NCBI RefSeq assembly: GCF_025751555.1
Contig: NZ_JAOWLB010000016.1
Coordinates: 1-64,000 of the forward strand
DNA length: 64,000 nt
Source: Ruegeria aquimaris
Lineage (GTDB): Bacteria > Pseudomonadota > Alphaproteobacteria > Rhodobacterales > Rhodobacteraceae
Reading direction: 5' to 3'
Shown here: positions 46,676-56,089 of the stretch, one piece after another
How positions within the stretch are numbered: the stretch's first letter is position 1
How the letters are laid out: the number at the start of each line of letters is the position of its first letter
The notes under the pieces: generated by a model
Database searches by the model: none
What the model was told of the DNA's origin: nothing
Seen by the model: only the letters and a program-made list of their open reading frames with translations
Translations under genes and position numbers: made by a program

Positions 46676-49438
46676 ATGTTGGACCTGTTCAAGGCCGCCA
46701 GCCGGGTGGCGGTGCCGACCGGGCGTGACAATCTGCCAACAGATATCCTGTCGTTCACGCTGGAGTATCCGGCACCGGTATCGCCCGAGGGCGCGCGCGC
46801 CGCGATCGCGGGGTTGCTTGGCGGCGATGGGTTCGATCTCTTCCGCGCGACCCAGGCCGATGACGACCTGCTGGTTCTGCAATTTCCCGGGGTGCCGATC
46901 GAGCAGTCGCCGGGCTATCTGTTTGCCCAGGCGGATGAGCTCAGGGAGGCGCTTGGGCTGGTGTCGGTCACGCCCGACATTTCGCCGCCCTTCGCGGATG
47001 TCGAAAGCGTCGCGCCCGCCATCGAGAACGTTGGCGATGTGGTCTGGGACCTGTGCCGCGCCCATACCGCGCCGCTGCCTGATCCGGATTGGGCGCTGAA
47101 GCTGATCAGGGCCGACCGTGCGATGGCCCGGTTCGGCGTTTCCGGTGCCGGGCAACGGATCGGTCAGCCCGATACCGGCGTGGCGGCGCATCGCGAGCTG
47201 GATCAGGGCGTGGACAAGGCGCGCGGCTACAACTTTGTCGAGGGCACCCCCGACCCGACCGACCCCCTGTCGCCGCAGATGGGCTCGCCCGGCCACGGCA
47301 CCGGAACCGCCTCGCTGGTGGTCAGTCGGCGTGCGCATCATGTAACCGGCAGCGCGCCGGGGGCAACGCTGGTGCCGTTCCGCACCAATAACGCGGTGAT
47401 CATCGGCGCCTGGGTGCCGGTGGCGCGGGCGCTCGACCGGGCGCGGGATCAGGGCTGCCGCGTGGTGACCATGAGCCTCGGCAGCGGCTTTGGTCCCCGC
47501 GTGATGCGGCGCGCGGTGGCGCGGGCCGTTTCCGCCGATCTGATCGTGCTGGCGGCCGCCGGGAACTGTGTGCGCTTCGTCACCTATCCCGCCTTCGACC
47601 GCAACGTGATTGCCGTTGCAGGCGTCGATCACGCGGGTAACCGCTGGCGCGGCTCGTGCCGGGGACCCGAGGTCGATGTCGCGGCCCCGGCCGAAAACCT
47701 GCATGTCGCCCGCCGCCGCCCCGGCGAGACCGACCTGGCCGATGTGAACACAGGCGGTCAGGGCACCTCTTTTTCCGTCGCCCTGACGGCGGGCGTTGCG
47801 GCGCTGTGGCTTGAACGGTACGGCTGGGACCCGTTGCGGCAAGAGGCGCATCGCAGGGGCCTGCCGCTGCAAGAGCTGTTTCGGGCGGCGCTGCGCCAGA
47901 CCGCGCGATGCCCGGCAGGCTGGGACACCGACCTGATGGGCGCGGGCATCGTCGATGCCGAGGCGCTTCTGGCGCTTGATCCGCAGGATATCGTGACCGG
48001 CCCGGTGCCCGAGGCCGCTGGCCCCGCGCTCAGCCTCTTTGGGCCCGATCTGGACGCCGGAGGGCTTCAGGCCGAGGCCGATTTCGTCGCCTTCGATTGG
48101 CGGCTGCGGGCCGAACCCGAGGCCTCGATAACCCTGGAAAACGCGATGCGCGAGCAACCCTCGCCTGCCCTGTCAGCCCTGCTCGGCGATCGCGCGCCCA
48201 TTGGCGCGCCGGGTCTCGTGCTGGCTCCCGCTGCCCCGCCCGCACCGCTGGACCGGGCCGTGCGGCGTGTGGCGGTTGGTCGCTCAGGTACAACCGAAAG
48301 CGCCTCTGACATCAGCTATGAGGCCTCGGTCGAGCGGTTGCGCGGCGAGGGGCTGGATACGGTGATGGAAACCGTGACCGAGCTGTTCCAGCTCAGGGCC
48401 GAGGCGGCGCCGGATCTGGTCGACACCACGATGCAGGCCGAGGCGGCCGACCGGATCAGGCAGGCGGTTCAGTCGCATCTCGACCCGGACCGCGAGGTTC
48501 ATATTTCGGCGGGAGAGATCGGTTACGCGCTGGAGGCGCTGGTGCAACTCACTGGCCGCCCCGCGATCCGGGTTCAGGCGGACGGGTCCGAACTGTTCGA
48601 CCCGATGCTGGGCACCTGGAAAGCCGACCTGTTGACCGCGGTCAGCCGCTGGCAGCCGCTGGTGCGCGCGGTGGGTCGGATAGATGCGCAGAACGCCCAA
48701 GGGACATGGGTGCATGTCGGCACCGGCTTCCTTCTGTCCGACGGGCTGGTGATGACCAACCGCCACGTGATCGACGCCTTTGCCGAACCGATCCCCTCGA
48801 CCGACGGCTCGCGCCCGTTCCATCTGCGGTTCCCGGTCTCGATCATCTTCGACCCCGAGGCGCAGGACGACGACACCCGGTTCACTCTGACCGAAGTGGC
48901 GACCGCAGGCGCCGCGCGCATCGGGCGCACGGTCAACATGTCCCGGCTCGACATGGCGCTTATGCGCATCGACCCCGACAATGGCCGTGCCCCGCCGCCC
49001 GAGCCGATTGCCCGCGGTCTGATCTCGACCACCGATCCCGCCCTGACCAAGATCCTGGTCGCCGGATACCCGGCCGAACCGCGCAGCGTCCGTGGTCCCG
49101 ATCCGCGACAGGACAAGGACAACTATCTTGCCTTCTGGGCGCGCCTGGGCGAGCTATATGGCGACAAGTACGGGGTGAAATACATCAGCCCCGGCCTGAT
49201 CGAGGCGCGTCCGGGCGTACTTGCCAGCGACCCGCGCGGCTGGGCCTTCAGCCATGATGCAACCACGCTGCCCGGCAATTCGGGCTCGGCCATCCTGTCG
49301 CTGCACAGCCCCGGCCAGCTCTGCGGCCTGCATTTTGGCGGGCAATCGCTGGAAACCAACCTGGCGCATGATATCCAGACCGTGCTGAATATGGGCGATG
49401 GCGCCTTTTCGACCGGTATGATCGACGGGAACGGATAA
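46676..49438 (+). CDS. dual protease: subtilase fused to trypsin-like domain
   Basis: This 920-residue protein without a signal peptide carries two full serine protease centres. The subtilisin (S8) domain spans about 145-435, with D166 (GQPDTG), H207 (GSPGHGTG), oxyanion N297 (AAAGN) and S365 (QGTSFS). After a linker and helical segment (about 545-660), a trypsin-like (S1) domain spans 662-905, with H697 (TNRHV), D759 (RLDMAL) and S869 (LPGNSGSA). Residues 1-140 form an unassigned N-terminal region. The start at 46676 has GGAGG before it; a TTG at 46661 would include that site and is rejected. It is first gene of a three-gene operon, and the next gene starts two bases later. Function is inferred to be intracellular regulated proteolysis. 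Confidence 0.88.
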   Translation: MLDLFKAASRVAVPTGRDNLPTDILSFTLEYPAPVSPEGARAAIAGLLGGDGFDLFRATQADDDLLVLQFPGVPIEQSPGYLFAQADELREALGLVSVTPDISPPFADVESVAPAIENVGDVVWDLCRAHTAPLPDPDWALKLIRADRAMARFGVSGAGQRIGQPDTGVAAHRELDQGVDKARGYNFVEGTPDPTDPLSPQMGSPGHGTGTASLVVSRRAHHVTGSAPGATLVPFRTNNAVIIGAWVPVARALDRARDQGCRVVTMSLGSGFGPRVMRRAVARAVSADLIVLAAAGNCVRFVTYPAFDRNVIAVAGVDHAGNRWRGSCRGPEVDVAAPAENLHVARRRPGETDLADVNTGGQGTSFSVALTAGVAALWLERYGWDPLRQEAHRRGLPLQELFRAALRQTARCPAGWDTDLMGAGIVDAEALLALDPQDIVTGPVPEAAGPALSLFGPDLDAGGLQAEADFVAFDWRLRAEPEASITLENAMREQPSPALSALLGDRAPIGAPGLVLAPAAPPAPLDRAVRRVAVGRSGTTESASDISYEASVERLRGEGLDTVMETVTELFQLRAEAAPDLVDTTMQAEAADRIRQAVQSHLDPDREVHISAGEIGYALEALVQLTGRPAIRVQADGSELFDPMLGTWKADLLTAVSRWQPLVRAVGRIDAQNAQGTWVHVGTGFLLSDGLVMTNRHVIDAFAEPIPSTDGSRPFHLRFPVSIIFDPEAQDDDTRFTLTEVATAGAARIGRTVNMSRLDMALMRIDPDNGRAPPPEPIARGLISTTDPALTKILVAGYPAEPRSVRGPDPRQDKDNYLAFWARLGELYGDKYGVKYISPGLIEARPGVLASDPRGWAFSHDATTLPGNSGSAILSLHSPGQLCGLHFGGQSLETNLAHDIQTVLNMGDGAFSTGMIDGNG

Positions 49439-49440
49439 CG

Positions 49441-51462
49441 ATGCACGAGGAATGGACCGAAGAACGCCTGATCGCGTCCATCCACGGGGTCGTCAGGGAC
49501 CTGCGCTTTGCCAGACCGCGGTTGCGAGCGTGGTACGACAACTGGCTCAGGGCGCGGCGCCTGCCCGGCGCGCCGCAGAACTTTGCCCATGCCATGGTGG
49601 TGACCGGGCAGGGCAGGGGTCTTGACCCGGCCGATGACGGCACGGCGCTGTGCCTGGCGCTGGTGGCGCTTGGCGGGCCACAACCCGTTGCCGACTGTTT
49701 CGCCGGCGCCGTTGCCGCCGGTCTCTTCGAGGCGGAGGCAACCGAAACCCGGGACCAGCATCGCCGCAGGCTGGCGCACGCCATGGCCGCCGCCCTGGGC
49801 CGCGACCCCGAACACCGCGTTTTGCAGCGCGCCGAGACCAACCCGGAATTGCAGGCCTTTGTGCCGGAAAACGGCTTCTGGACCGATCCCGGAGATCTCC
49901 AGCCAGCGATCATCCTGGGCCGCCGCCGCCTGTGCCGGATCGACACGATCAATGCGGCGGGCAAGCAGACCAACGGCACCGGGTTTCTGGTCGGCCCGTC
50001 GACGGTCCTGACGAATTTCCACGTAGTCAAGCACGTCTGGGAGGTGCTCGATCAACCGGAGCTGATCTCGGTCCGGTTCGATTTTTCGGCGACCACTGGT
50101 TTGCGCGATGCCGATCAGCCCCGCTACCCTGCCGCGAAAACCGGCTGGAAGGTTGCCCATAGCGGCCTGGCGGACTGGATCGAGGACGACGACTACTGGT
50201 GGGACGACCCCGCCAAACGCCTGGCTTGGCTGGGCCGGGTCGGGGATACGCTGGATTACGCCATCATTCGGCTGGACGGGGCGCCGGGGTTACAGCGGGG
50301 ATGGTTCGCATTGGATCAGGTGGAAGAGACCGCGCCCGACGGCGTCTGGATCATGCACCACCCCGGGACCGAGGGGCAAACCCTGACCGGGGGCCGGGCG
50401 GTCCACACCTTCCCGATGAAGAGCCGCATCTTTCATTTGGCCACAACCGCCCACGGGTCGTCGGGCGGTCTGGTGCTGAACCAGAGCGGCACCCCGATCG
50501 GGCTGCACTATCTGGGAGACGAGGCGGGCGCCGATCGTTCGGAACCTTTCCACCAGCACCCCACGATGAATGTCGCAATCACGCTCAAGGCGATCTCGGA
50601 CGATCTGAGGCAAAAGAACGCCCTGTCGCAACTGACCAGCACGACCGACCTCAACCTGATTGCCGGGTGCATCGGCGGCGGGCAGCCGGTTTTTGGCCGA
50701 CAGGAGTATTTCAGGGTTCTGCGCGACCTCTGGAACGGCAGCAAGCGGGTGCTGCGGGTCCATGTCAATCCGTTCGATACGCCGATCACCCGCCCGGGCA
50801 AGAGCTTCTCCTTCTCCATCCTGCAACATTTCTTTGCCGCGCCCGAAAACCACTACATCCTGTTCCGGGCAGGCGACATTCAGGTCGATGCCTACCGGCT
50901 GGCCTGCGATACGCTGGCAACCTTCGCGCCCAACGCGGAAGAGATCCTGCCAAAGGCGCTGGATACCACCACACCGGCCTATGTCCGGCGGCTGGTGTCC
51001 AAGTTCATGCAGCAGGTCAATGCGCGGCTGAGCGACAAGACCGTGTGGATCGTTCTCGACGATCTGGACAAGCACGATCTGTCCGATGCCTCGGGGCGCG
51101 AGTTTCTGGGAACCCTTTATGACCAGATCGGGCAGCAGCAGAACCTCAGACTGGTGCTGGTGGGGCTGCGCGAGCATGTCCAGATCAACGGACTCGACCC
51201 GACCCTGGTGGTGCATTCCGCGATCAATGCGCAGTCGCTGGAAAACCCCTCGGTCATCTTTCGCGAATGGCTGAACGAGCGCGGCGCGCGCGACACCGCG
51301 CTGGACGAGGACGGGTTGAAATTCCTGGCCGATATCGCCGGAGCATATGCGGGCACCGAGGCGCCGCTGGAACGGCTATCGCAATTCGTGACGGATTACG
51401 TCGCCGGTGCCGCCAACCGGCTGTTTGGCAGTATCGACACAGAAACGGCGGAGGATCCCTGA
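49441..51462 (+). CDS. trypsin-like protease fused to STAND/AAA-like NTPase
   Basis: This 673-residue protein has a helical N-terminal domain (about 1-95) resembling the effector-associated adaptor domains found beside STAND NTPases. A trypsin-like domain (about 155-390) follows with the full triad H194 (TNFHVV), D272 (TLDYAI) and S341 (HGSSGG). The C-terminal part (about 410-660) is a P-loop-like region. Its Walker A is degenerate, RPGKSFS (451-457) lacking the first glycine, while Walker B is clear (VWIVLDDLDKHD, D540/D541). There is no signal peptide. It lies two bases after the dual protease, and its TGA overlaps the next ATG by one base. The adaptor domain assignment is inference. Confidence 0.82.
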   Translation: MHEEWTEERLIASIHGVVRDLRFARPRLRAWYDNWLRARRLPGAPQNFAHAMVVTGQGRGLDPADDGTALCLALVALGGPQPVADCFAGAVAAGLFEAEATETRDQHRRRLAHAMAAALGRDPEHRVLQRAETNPELQAFVPENGFWTDPGDLQPAIILGRRRLCRIDTINAAGKQTNGTGFLVGPSTVLTNFHVVKHVWEVLDQPELISVRFDFSATTGLRDADQPRYPAAKTGWKVAHSGLADWIEDDDYWWDDPAKRLAWLGRVGDTLDYAIIRLDGAPGLQRGWFALDQVEETAPDGVWIMHHPGTEGQTLTGGRAVHTFPMKSRIFHLATTAHGSSGGLVLNQSGTPIGLHYLGDEAGADRSEPFHQHPTMNVAITLKAISDDLRQKNALSQLTSTTDLNLIAGCIGGGQPVFGRQEYFRVLRDLWNGSKRVLRVHVNPFDTPITRPGKSFSFSILQHFFAAPENHYILFRAGDIQVDAYRLACDTLATFAPNAEEILPKALDTTTPAYVRRLVSKFMQQVNARLSDKTVWIVLDDLDKHDLSDASGREFLGTLYDQIGQQQNLRLVLVGLREHVQINGLDPTLVVHSAINAQSLENPSVIFREWLNERGARDTALDEDGLKFLADIAGAYAGTEAPLERLSQFVTDYVAGAANRLFGSIDTETAEDP

Positions 51463-54400
51463 TGCAAAGGGCGCTTGTTGATCTGGCAAGAGAGGTGGCC
51501 GCGGTCAGCGGCTGTTTCGCCCCCGACGATCTCTGCCGGGCCGTTGGCCTGCAACACCCGTCGGAAACCCGGCGCGACTTTCTGGGACAGATCTCGCGCG
51601 ACATTGGCGAAGTGACCAGCCCGGCTCCGGGCGCGGCGCGGCGGTACGGCTGGATTCTCAGCCCGGACCAGCGCCGCTCGACCCTGCGTCAGTTCCTGAC
51701 GCAAACCCAGCTTGACCAGGTTCTCGAACACGCGCCGACGCCTTGGCAAGACGATCTCTTCGGGCAGGCGCTGCACCGCCTGCTGGCTGGCGACGAGGTC
51801 GCGATCACCCGCCCGCGCACCACCGACGACGACGATAGTCTGCTGCGTCATCTGCGCCGGAACGCCGCTCTGCTCGATGCGGTGCAGTTCGTGCGCGTTG
51901 TTCCGATGCTGGACACGAAAGCCATGGAAGACCTTGAAACCGAGGTGAAACGGCAGATTCAGGACATTCAGAAACGCCGCGACCTGGCCAACGGCCAGCC
52001 CACCCGCCATTTCGGCTATCGCAATGTCCGCAGGCGCCTGTCGAACTTTCTGCGCGGCAAGACCGTGGATACCCGACCGGTGCTGCTGACCGGGACGGGG
52101 GGCATCGGCAAGTCGGCGCTGGTGGCCCGACTGTTGCAGGACTGGCAAACGCGACAGGACGCGCCGATCACGGTCATTCTGGATTTCGACCGCCCGCAAC
52201 TGAAGTCCGGATCGCCGATCCAGATCGCGCGCGAAATCCTCAATCAGCTGGCCACCGGCGTGCGCCGCGCCATCGAACCCGCCGCCGAGGCCGAGGCGAT
52301 GTCCCGCACATTGCGCGACCTGCGCAGCCGCCTGCTGACCACCGATACATTCGGCGACCTGCGCGATCACGTCAGCCAGGCCGCCGCGCTGGAAACCATG
52401 TTCCCCGAGTGGTTCCAGGGCGATTGGGCGGCCAAGCTGCGCGATTATCCCATCGCGCTGGCGCTGGACAGTTTTGAGGCGGTTGACCGTCAGGGCGGCC
52501 AGGTGGTGATCCAGATCCTGAATGTCGAGCTTTGGCTGCGCGCCCATCTCGCCGGGTTGCGCACCGTTCTGTCCGGCCGTGCCGCGCCCCTGTCGGGCGA
52601 AGAGCTGAACCGGCGGTTCGGCCCCGCCTCGCGGCGCATCGAACTGGAGGGTCTGTCGCTGGAAGCGGGGGCAAAGCTGCTCGAACAAAAGGACAATTCC
52701 CTGTCCACCAAGGCAGCACCCCCGGTGTTGACCGATCCGGCCCTGCGGCTTCAGGTCAGCGAATTGCTCGATGGTCACCCATTGGCCTTGCAGATCTTCG
52801 TGAGTTACGCGCGTGGCCATCAGGGGGATATCGACGGGCTTGTGGACAGCCTCAAGCAGGACGAGGGGTTCCGCGCGGAATTTGCCCACCGGTTCCTGTA
52901 CGAACGGATTCTCGAGCGCATCGACGACCCCGAGATGCGCAAGCTCGCCCATCCCGGCCTTGTCCTCAGGCAGATCAACGACGATCTGATCCGTTTCGTG
53001 CTGGCGGGGCCGTGTCTGGGCCTGCCCGACGGAACGTTGCCCAGCGAAGAGCAGGCCGCAAGGCTGGGCCAAAAGCTGAAAGACGAATACTGGCTGGTCG
53101 ATGAGGACGAACCGCCCTTTGCCCTGCGTCACCGGGCCGATGTCCGGCGCATGATGGTGGCGGGTCTCTTTGCCGGGCCGCGCGCCGGTGACACGCCCCA
53201 AGACCGCGCCCGCAAGACCGAACTGCGCCGCGATGCGCTGGCGGTCTGCGCTGCCGCGCGCGACTATTTCCTGAACGGGCCGCCCCGCGAGGCCGGGGCG
53301 GAACCCATGGAGCGTTGGGCGGCGCTGGACGAAGCGTTGCGCGAGGTGCAGGCGCTGCACTACTCGGCCTTTGTCGCGCCCGAAGACCCTCCCGCCTTCG
53401 ACGCGGCCACCGCCCGCGCGCTGGACCTGTCCCTGGGCGAGGATCTGGAAACGCTGCCGCCCGCCTGGCGGGCGCGGGTCAAGATCCATCTCGACCGCGT
53501 CCTGACACGCGAAGAGGCCGCGCATGTGCCCGAAGACCTGAGGGAAAAAGCCGAGGCGCAGGAGTTTACCGCCGCCGTCCAACATGGGTTGAGCGCGGCG
53601 GAAGAAGAGTTCAGCACTGTCAGCGCGGCCAGCAGGAAACGCGCCGCGCGCGGGCCCAAGGTCGAGGCCCATGAAGACCGCTACCGCGCCGAAGGCGCCG
53701 ACTGGCGCTCGGCCTCGCGCCTGTCGCGCGACATCCAGCGCACCTTTGCCGCCGCCCGGTTCGATGAGGTGGCCGAGCTGGGCGCGAAATATATCGAGGC
53801 CCTGGGCGACCAGTCTCTCGAAGAGGCCGAGGCGGACAATGCCGAAGCGCTGACACGCGGGTTCTGGCGGCAATCGCTGTGGCAATGCCTGCTGGTTGCG
53901 GGGACAAATATTGACAGATCGGACATGGCCATCTCCGCCCGAAACTTCGTGGGATCATTCGACGGGTATCAGTCGTTGGTCATGGCGATCCACAATTTTT
54001 CCGCTGATCTGACTCTTGGCGAAATGGCTTTTGACTACCTTCGGACGGCGAGCTTCCGATCCTATGTCGATTCCTACCGCCTGTCCGAAAGCCCGCTTGA
54101 CGACTGGTTGGGGCGCAACTCTTCCTTGGCCTCTCTAACCGGAGAACCCGGCAGCGGGTCCGCCGCCGCACCTCGTTCACCGCGCGCCCTGGCTCTGGCG
54201 GCGGGCCGGATCGGCGCGGAGGAGGAGTTCGCATCGCTCTTCGAAGCCGCACCCGACCTGGCCGGCCGGATCGAGAAATTCTGGGCGCAGGGAGCTGTGG
54301 GTCTGTCGGAAATCGCCGCCCTCTACCGGCAGTTTGGAGAAGATGAGGACATCGTCAAACTGCTGCAAAGCGAACGGCTCCCCCACTCGGATACCGCCTT

Positions 54401-54725
54401 TCGCATGTTCCGGGGGCTCAATCCGGATCTCTACCCACCCTTGCGCCACATTCTTGACGACCAGGAGGGCGAAATCACCGTCCGCCTTGCCCAAGCGCTC
54501 TCTGAGCGCGCCCGCCACTGGCCGCGCGAATTGCGCCCCGAGGTGGTGCATGGTTATACCGGGCGGCAATCCTCGAACCTGATCGAAGCGGCGGATCAAT
54601 GTGGCGAGCTTGGGACGCTTTGTGCCTTCCTCGCCGAATTCGACCCGCGCGCCGCGACCGTGCACGAAATGTACGACCGCCTGTCGGACTGGTTCTTTCC
54701 CTTTGCGCGGGAATTGCAGGCCTAG
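51462..54725 (+). CDS. STAND-like P-loop NTPase, large
   Basis: This 1087-residue protein has an N-terminal winged-helix-like region (about 1-150) and a coiled linker. The NTPase core carries a complete Walker A GTGGIGKS (211-218) and Walker B IALALDSFE (D336). An alpha-helical sensor-like half runs to the C-terminus (about 540-1087), without a recognisable effector. The layout (N-terminal adaptor, NTPase, long helical tail) is that of STAND switches. The start at 51462 overlaps the previous stop (TGATG). Its stop overlaps the convergent hisD stop by 4 bases. Codon use turns noticeably less GC-rich at about 53890-54170. It probably senses a trigger and controls the two proteases. Confidence 0.78.
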   Translation: MQRALVDLAREVAAVSGCFAPDDLCRAVGLQHPSETRRDFLGQISRDIGEVTSPAPGAARRYGWILSPDQRRSTLRQFLTQTQLDQVLEHAPTPWQDDLFGQALHRLLAGDEVAITRPRTTDDDDSLLRHLRRNAALLDAVQFVRVVPMLDTKAMEDLETEVKRQIQDIQKRRDLANGQPTRHFGYRNVRRRLSNFLRGKTVDTRPVLLTGTGGIGKSALVARLLQDWQTRQDAPITVILDFDRPQLKSGSPIQIAREILNQLATGVRRAIEPAAEAEAMSRTLRDLRSRLLTTDTFGDLRDHVSQAAALETMFPEWFQGDWAAKLRDYPIALALDSFEAVDRQGGQVVIQILNVELWLRAHLAGLRTVLSGRAAPLSGEELNRRFGPASRRIELEGLSLEAGAKLLEQKDNSLSTKAAPPVLTDPALRLQVSELLDGHPLALQIFVSYARGHQGDIDGLVDSLKQDEGFRAEFAHRFLYERILERIDDPEMRKLAHPGLVLRQINDDLIRFVLAGPCLGLPDGTLPSEEQAARLGQKLKDEYWLVDEDEPPFALRHRADVRRMMVAGLFAGPRAGDTPQDRARKTELRRDALAVCAAARDYFLNGPPREAGAEPMERWAALDEALREVQALHYSAFVAPEDPPAFDAATARALDLSLGEDLETLPPAWRARVKIHLDRVLTREEAAHVPEDLREKAEAQEFTAAVQHGLSAAEEEFSTVSAASRKRAARGPKVEAHEDRYRAEGADWRSASRLSRDIQRTFAAARFDEVAELGAKYIEALGDQSLEEAEADNAEALTRGFWRQSLWQCLLVAGTNIDRSDMAISARNFVGSFDGYQSLVMAIHNFSADLTLGEMAFDYLRTASFRSYVDSYRLSESPLDDWLGRNSSLASLTGEPGSGSAAAPRSPRALALAAGRIGAEEEFASLFEAAPDLAGRIEKFWAQGAVGLSEIAALYRQFGEDEDIVKLLQSERLPHSDTAFRMFRGLNPDLYPPLRHILDDQEGEITVRLAQALSERARHWPRELRPEVVHGYTGRQSSNLIEAADQCGELGTLCAFLAEFDPRAATVHEMYDRLSDWFFPFARELQA

Positions 54726-56023
54726 CCGTTCAGGCGATCCAGCCGCGCCAGAACCGACAGGCCATGCGCCTCCAGGCTTTCGGACCGGGCGAGCCGCGCC
54801 GCCGCCGGGCCGATGGCGCGCAGCGCCTCGGGCGTCATCTTGGACAGGGTGGTGCGCTTGAGGAAATCCATCACGTTCAGGCCGGACGAGAACCGTGCCG
54901 AGCGCGCGGTAGGCAGCACATGGTTCGGCCCGCCGACATAATCGCCGATGGCCTCGGGCGTATACTGGCCCAGGAAAATCGCCCCGGCATGCACCGTCTT
55001 TTGCGACAGAGCCTCGGGATCGGCAACGCAAAGCTCCAGATGCTCGGGCGCGATCCGGTTGGACAGCGCCGCCGCCTCGTCCAGATCACGCACCGTGATC
55101 ACCGCGCCAAAATCGCGCCAGCTGACCCCGGCGATGGCGCGCCGCTCCAGCGTTTCCAGCCGCTTCTCGACGGCGGCCACCACCGCACGGCCAAAGCCCG
55201 CGTCATCGGTGATCAGGATCGACTGGGCGCTTTCGTCGTGTTCGGCCTGGCTCAGCAGGTCCAGCGCGATCCAGTCGGGATCATTGTTCTTGTCGGCGAT
55301 CACCAGAATCTCGGACGGGCCCGCGATCATGTCGATGCCGACCTTGCCGAACACCCGCCGTTTTGCGGCGGCGACAAAGGCATTGCCGGGCCCGGTGATC
55401 TTGTCGACCGGTGCGATGGACCGGGTACCATAGGCAAAGGCCGCAATCGCCTGCGCGCCGCCCACGCGATAGATCTCGTCCACCCCCGACAGATGCGCCG
55501 CCAACAGAACCAGCGGATTGACTTGCCCGTCGGGCGTAGGCACCGCGATGGCCAGACGCCCGACTCCCGCGACCTTGGCCGGGATCGCATTCATCAGAAC
55601 CGAGGACGGGTAAGAGGCCAGCCCGCCCGGCACATAAAGCCCGGCCGCCGAGACCGCCGACCAGCGCCAGCCAAGGGTTGCACCCGCCTCATCGGTCCAT
55701 TCTTCGTCCCGTGGCATCTGGCGCGCGTGATAGGCGTGGATACGCGCCGCCGCCAGCTCCAGCGCCGCGCGATCCTCGGATGAGACCCGCGCTATGGCCT
55801 CGGCAATCTCGTCGGGAGAGAAGCGCAGGGTCTCGGGCGTCAGCGCGATCCGGTCGAACCTTTCGGTCAGCTCGATCACCGCCGCATCGCCGCGCGCCCG
55901 CACATCGGCGATGATCCCGGCCACCACATTGTCCACATCCGGGCTGTCTTCGCGCTTGGCCGACAACAGCGCGGCAAAGGCCGCGTCGAAATCCGGGTCG
56001 GTGGTGTCAAGAATTTGCGGCAT
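54722..56023 (-). CDS. hisD: histidinol dehydrogenase (HisD)
   Basis: This 433-residue Zn-dependent enzyme oxidises L-histidinol to L-histidine with NAD in two steps. Motifs are AGLYVPGG, the family signature IDMIAGPSEILVIADKNNDPDWIALDLLSQAEHDESAQ, and the catalytic/metal residues of the PEHLEL and GGPNHVLPT segments. The start MPQILD at 56023 has AGGAA upstream. It leads away from the GNAT and DUF2948 genes on the same strand and runs into the convergent NTPase gene. Confidence 0.95.
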   Translation of the reverse strand: MPQILDTTDPDFDAAFAALLSAKREDSPDVDNVVAGIIADVRARGDAAVIELTERFDRIALTPETLRFSPDEIAEAIARVSSEDRAALELAAARIHAYHARQMPRDEEWTDEAGATLGWRWSAVSAAGLYVPGGLASYPSSVLMNAIPAKVAGVGRLAIAVPTPDGQVNPLVLLAAHLSGVDEIYRVGGAQAIAAFAYGTRSIAPVDKITGPGNAFVAAAKRRVFGKVGIDMIAGPSEILVIADKNNDPDWIALDLLSQAEHDESAQSILITDDAGFGRAVVAAVEKRLETLERRAIAGVSWRDFGAVITVRDLDEAAALSNRIAPEHLELCVADPEALSQKTVHAGAIFLGQYTPEAIGDYVGGPNHVLPTARSARFSSGLNVMDFLKRTTLSKMTPEALRAIGPAAARLARSESLEAHGLSVLARLDRLNG

Positions 56024-56089
56024 GAGCGGTTCCTCGGGCAGTTGAGCCAGCGGGATAGCGATGGCGGCGGTGCTTCTCAACCCTTTCCG

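Noticed and set aside
46598-48157. 519-residue minus-strand frame opposite the dual protease
   Set aside because: It is an antisense shadow; the plus strand carries the full subtilisin triad with a good ribosome binding site.
51396-53885. 829-residue open frame on the minus strand
   Set aside because: It is opposite the NTPase gene and has low-complexity shadow composition. The plus-strand frame has intact Walker motifs and coupled starts.
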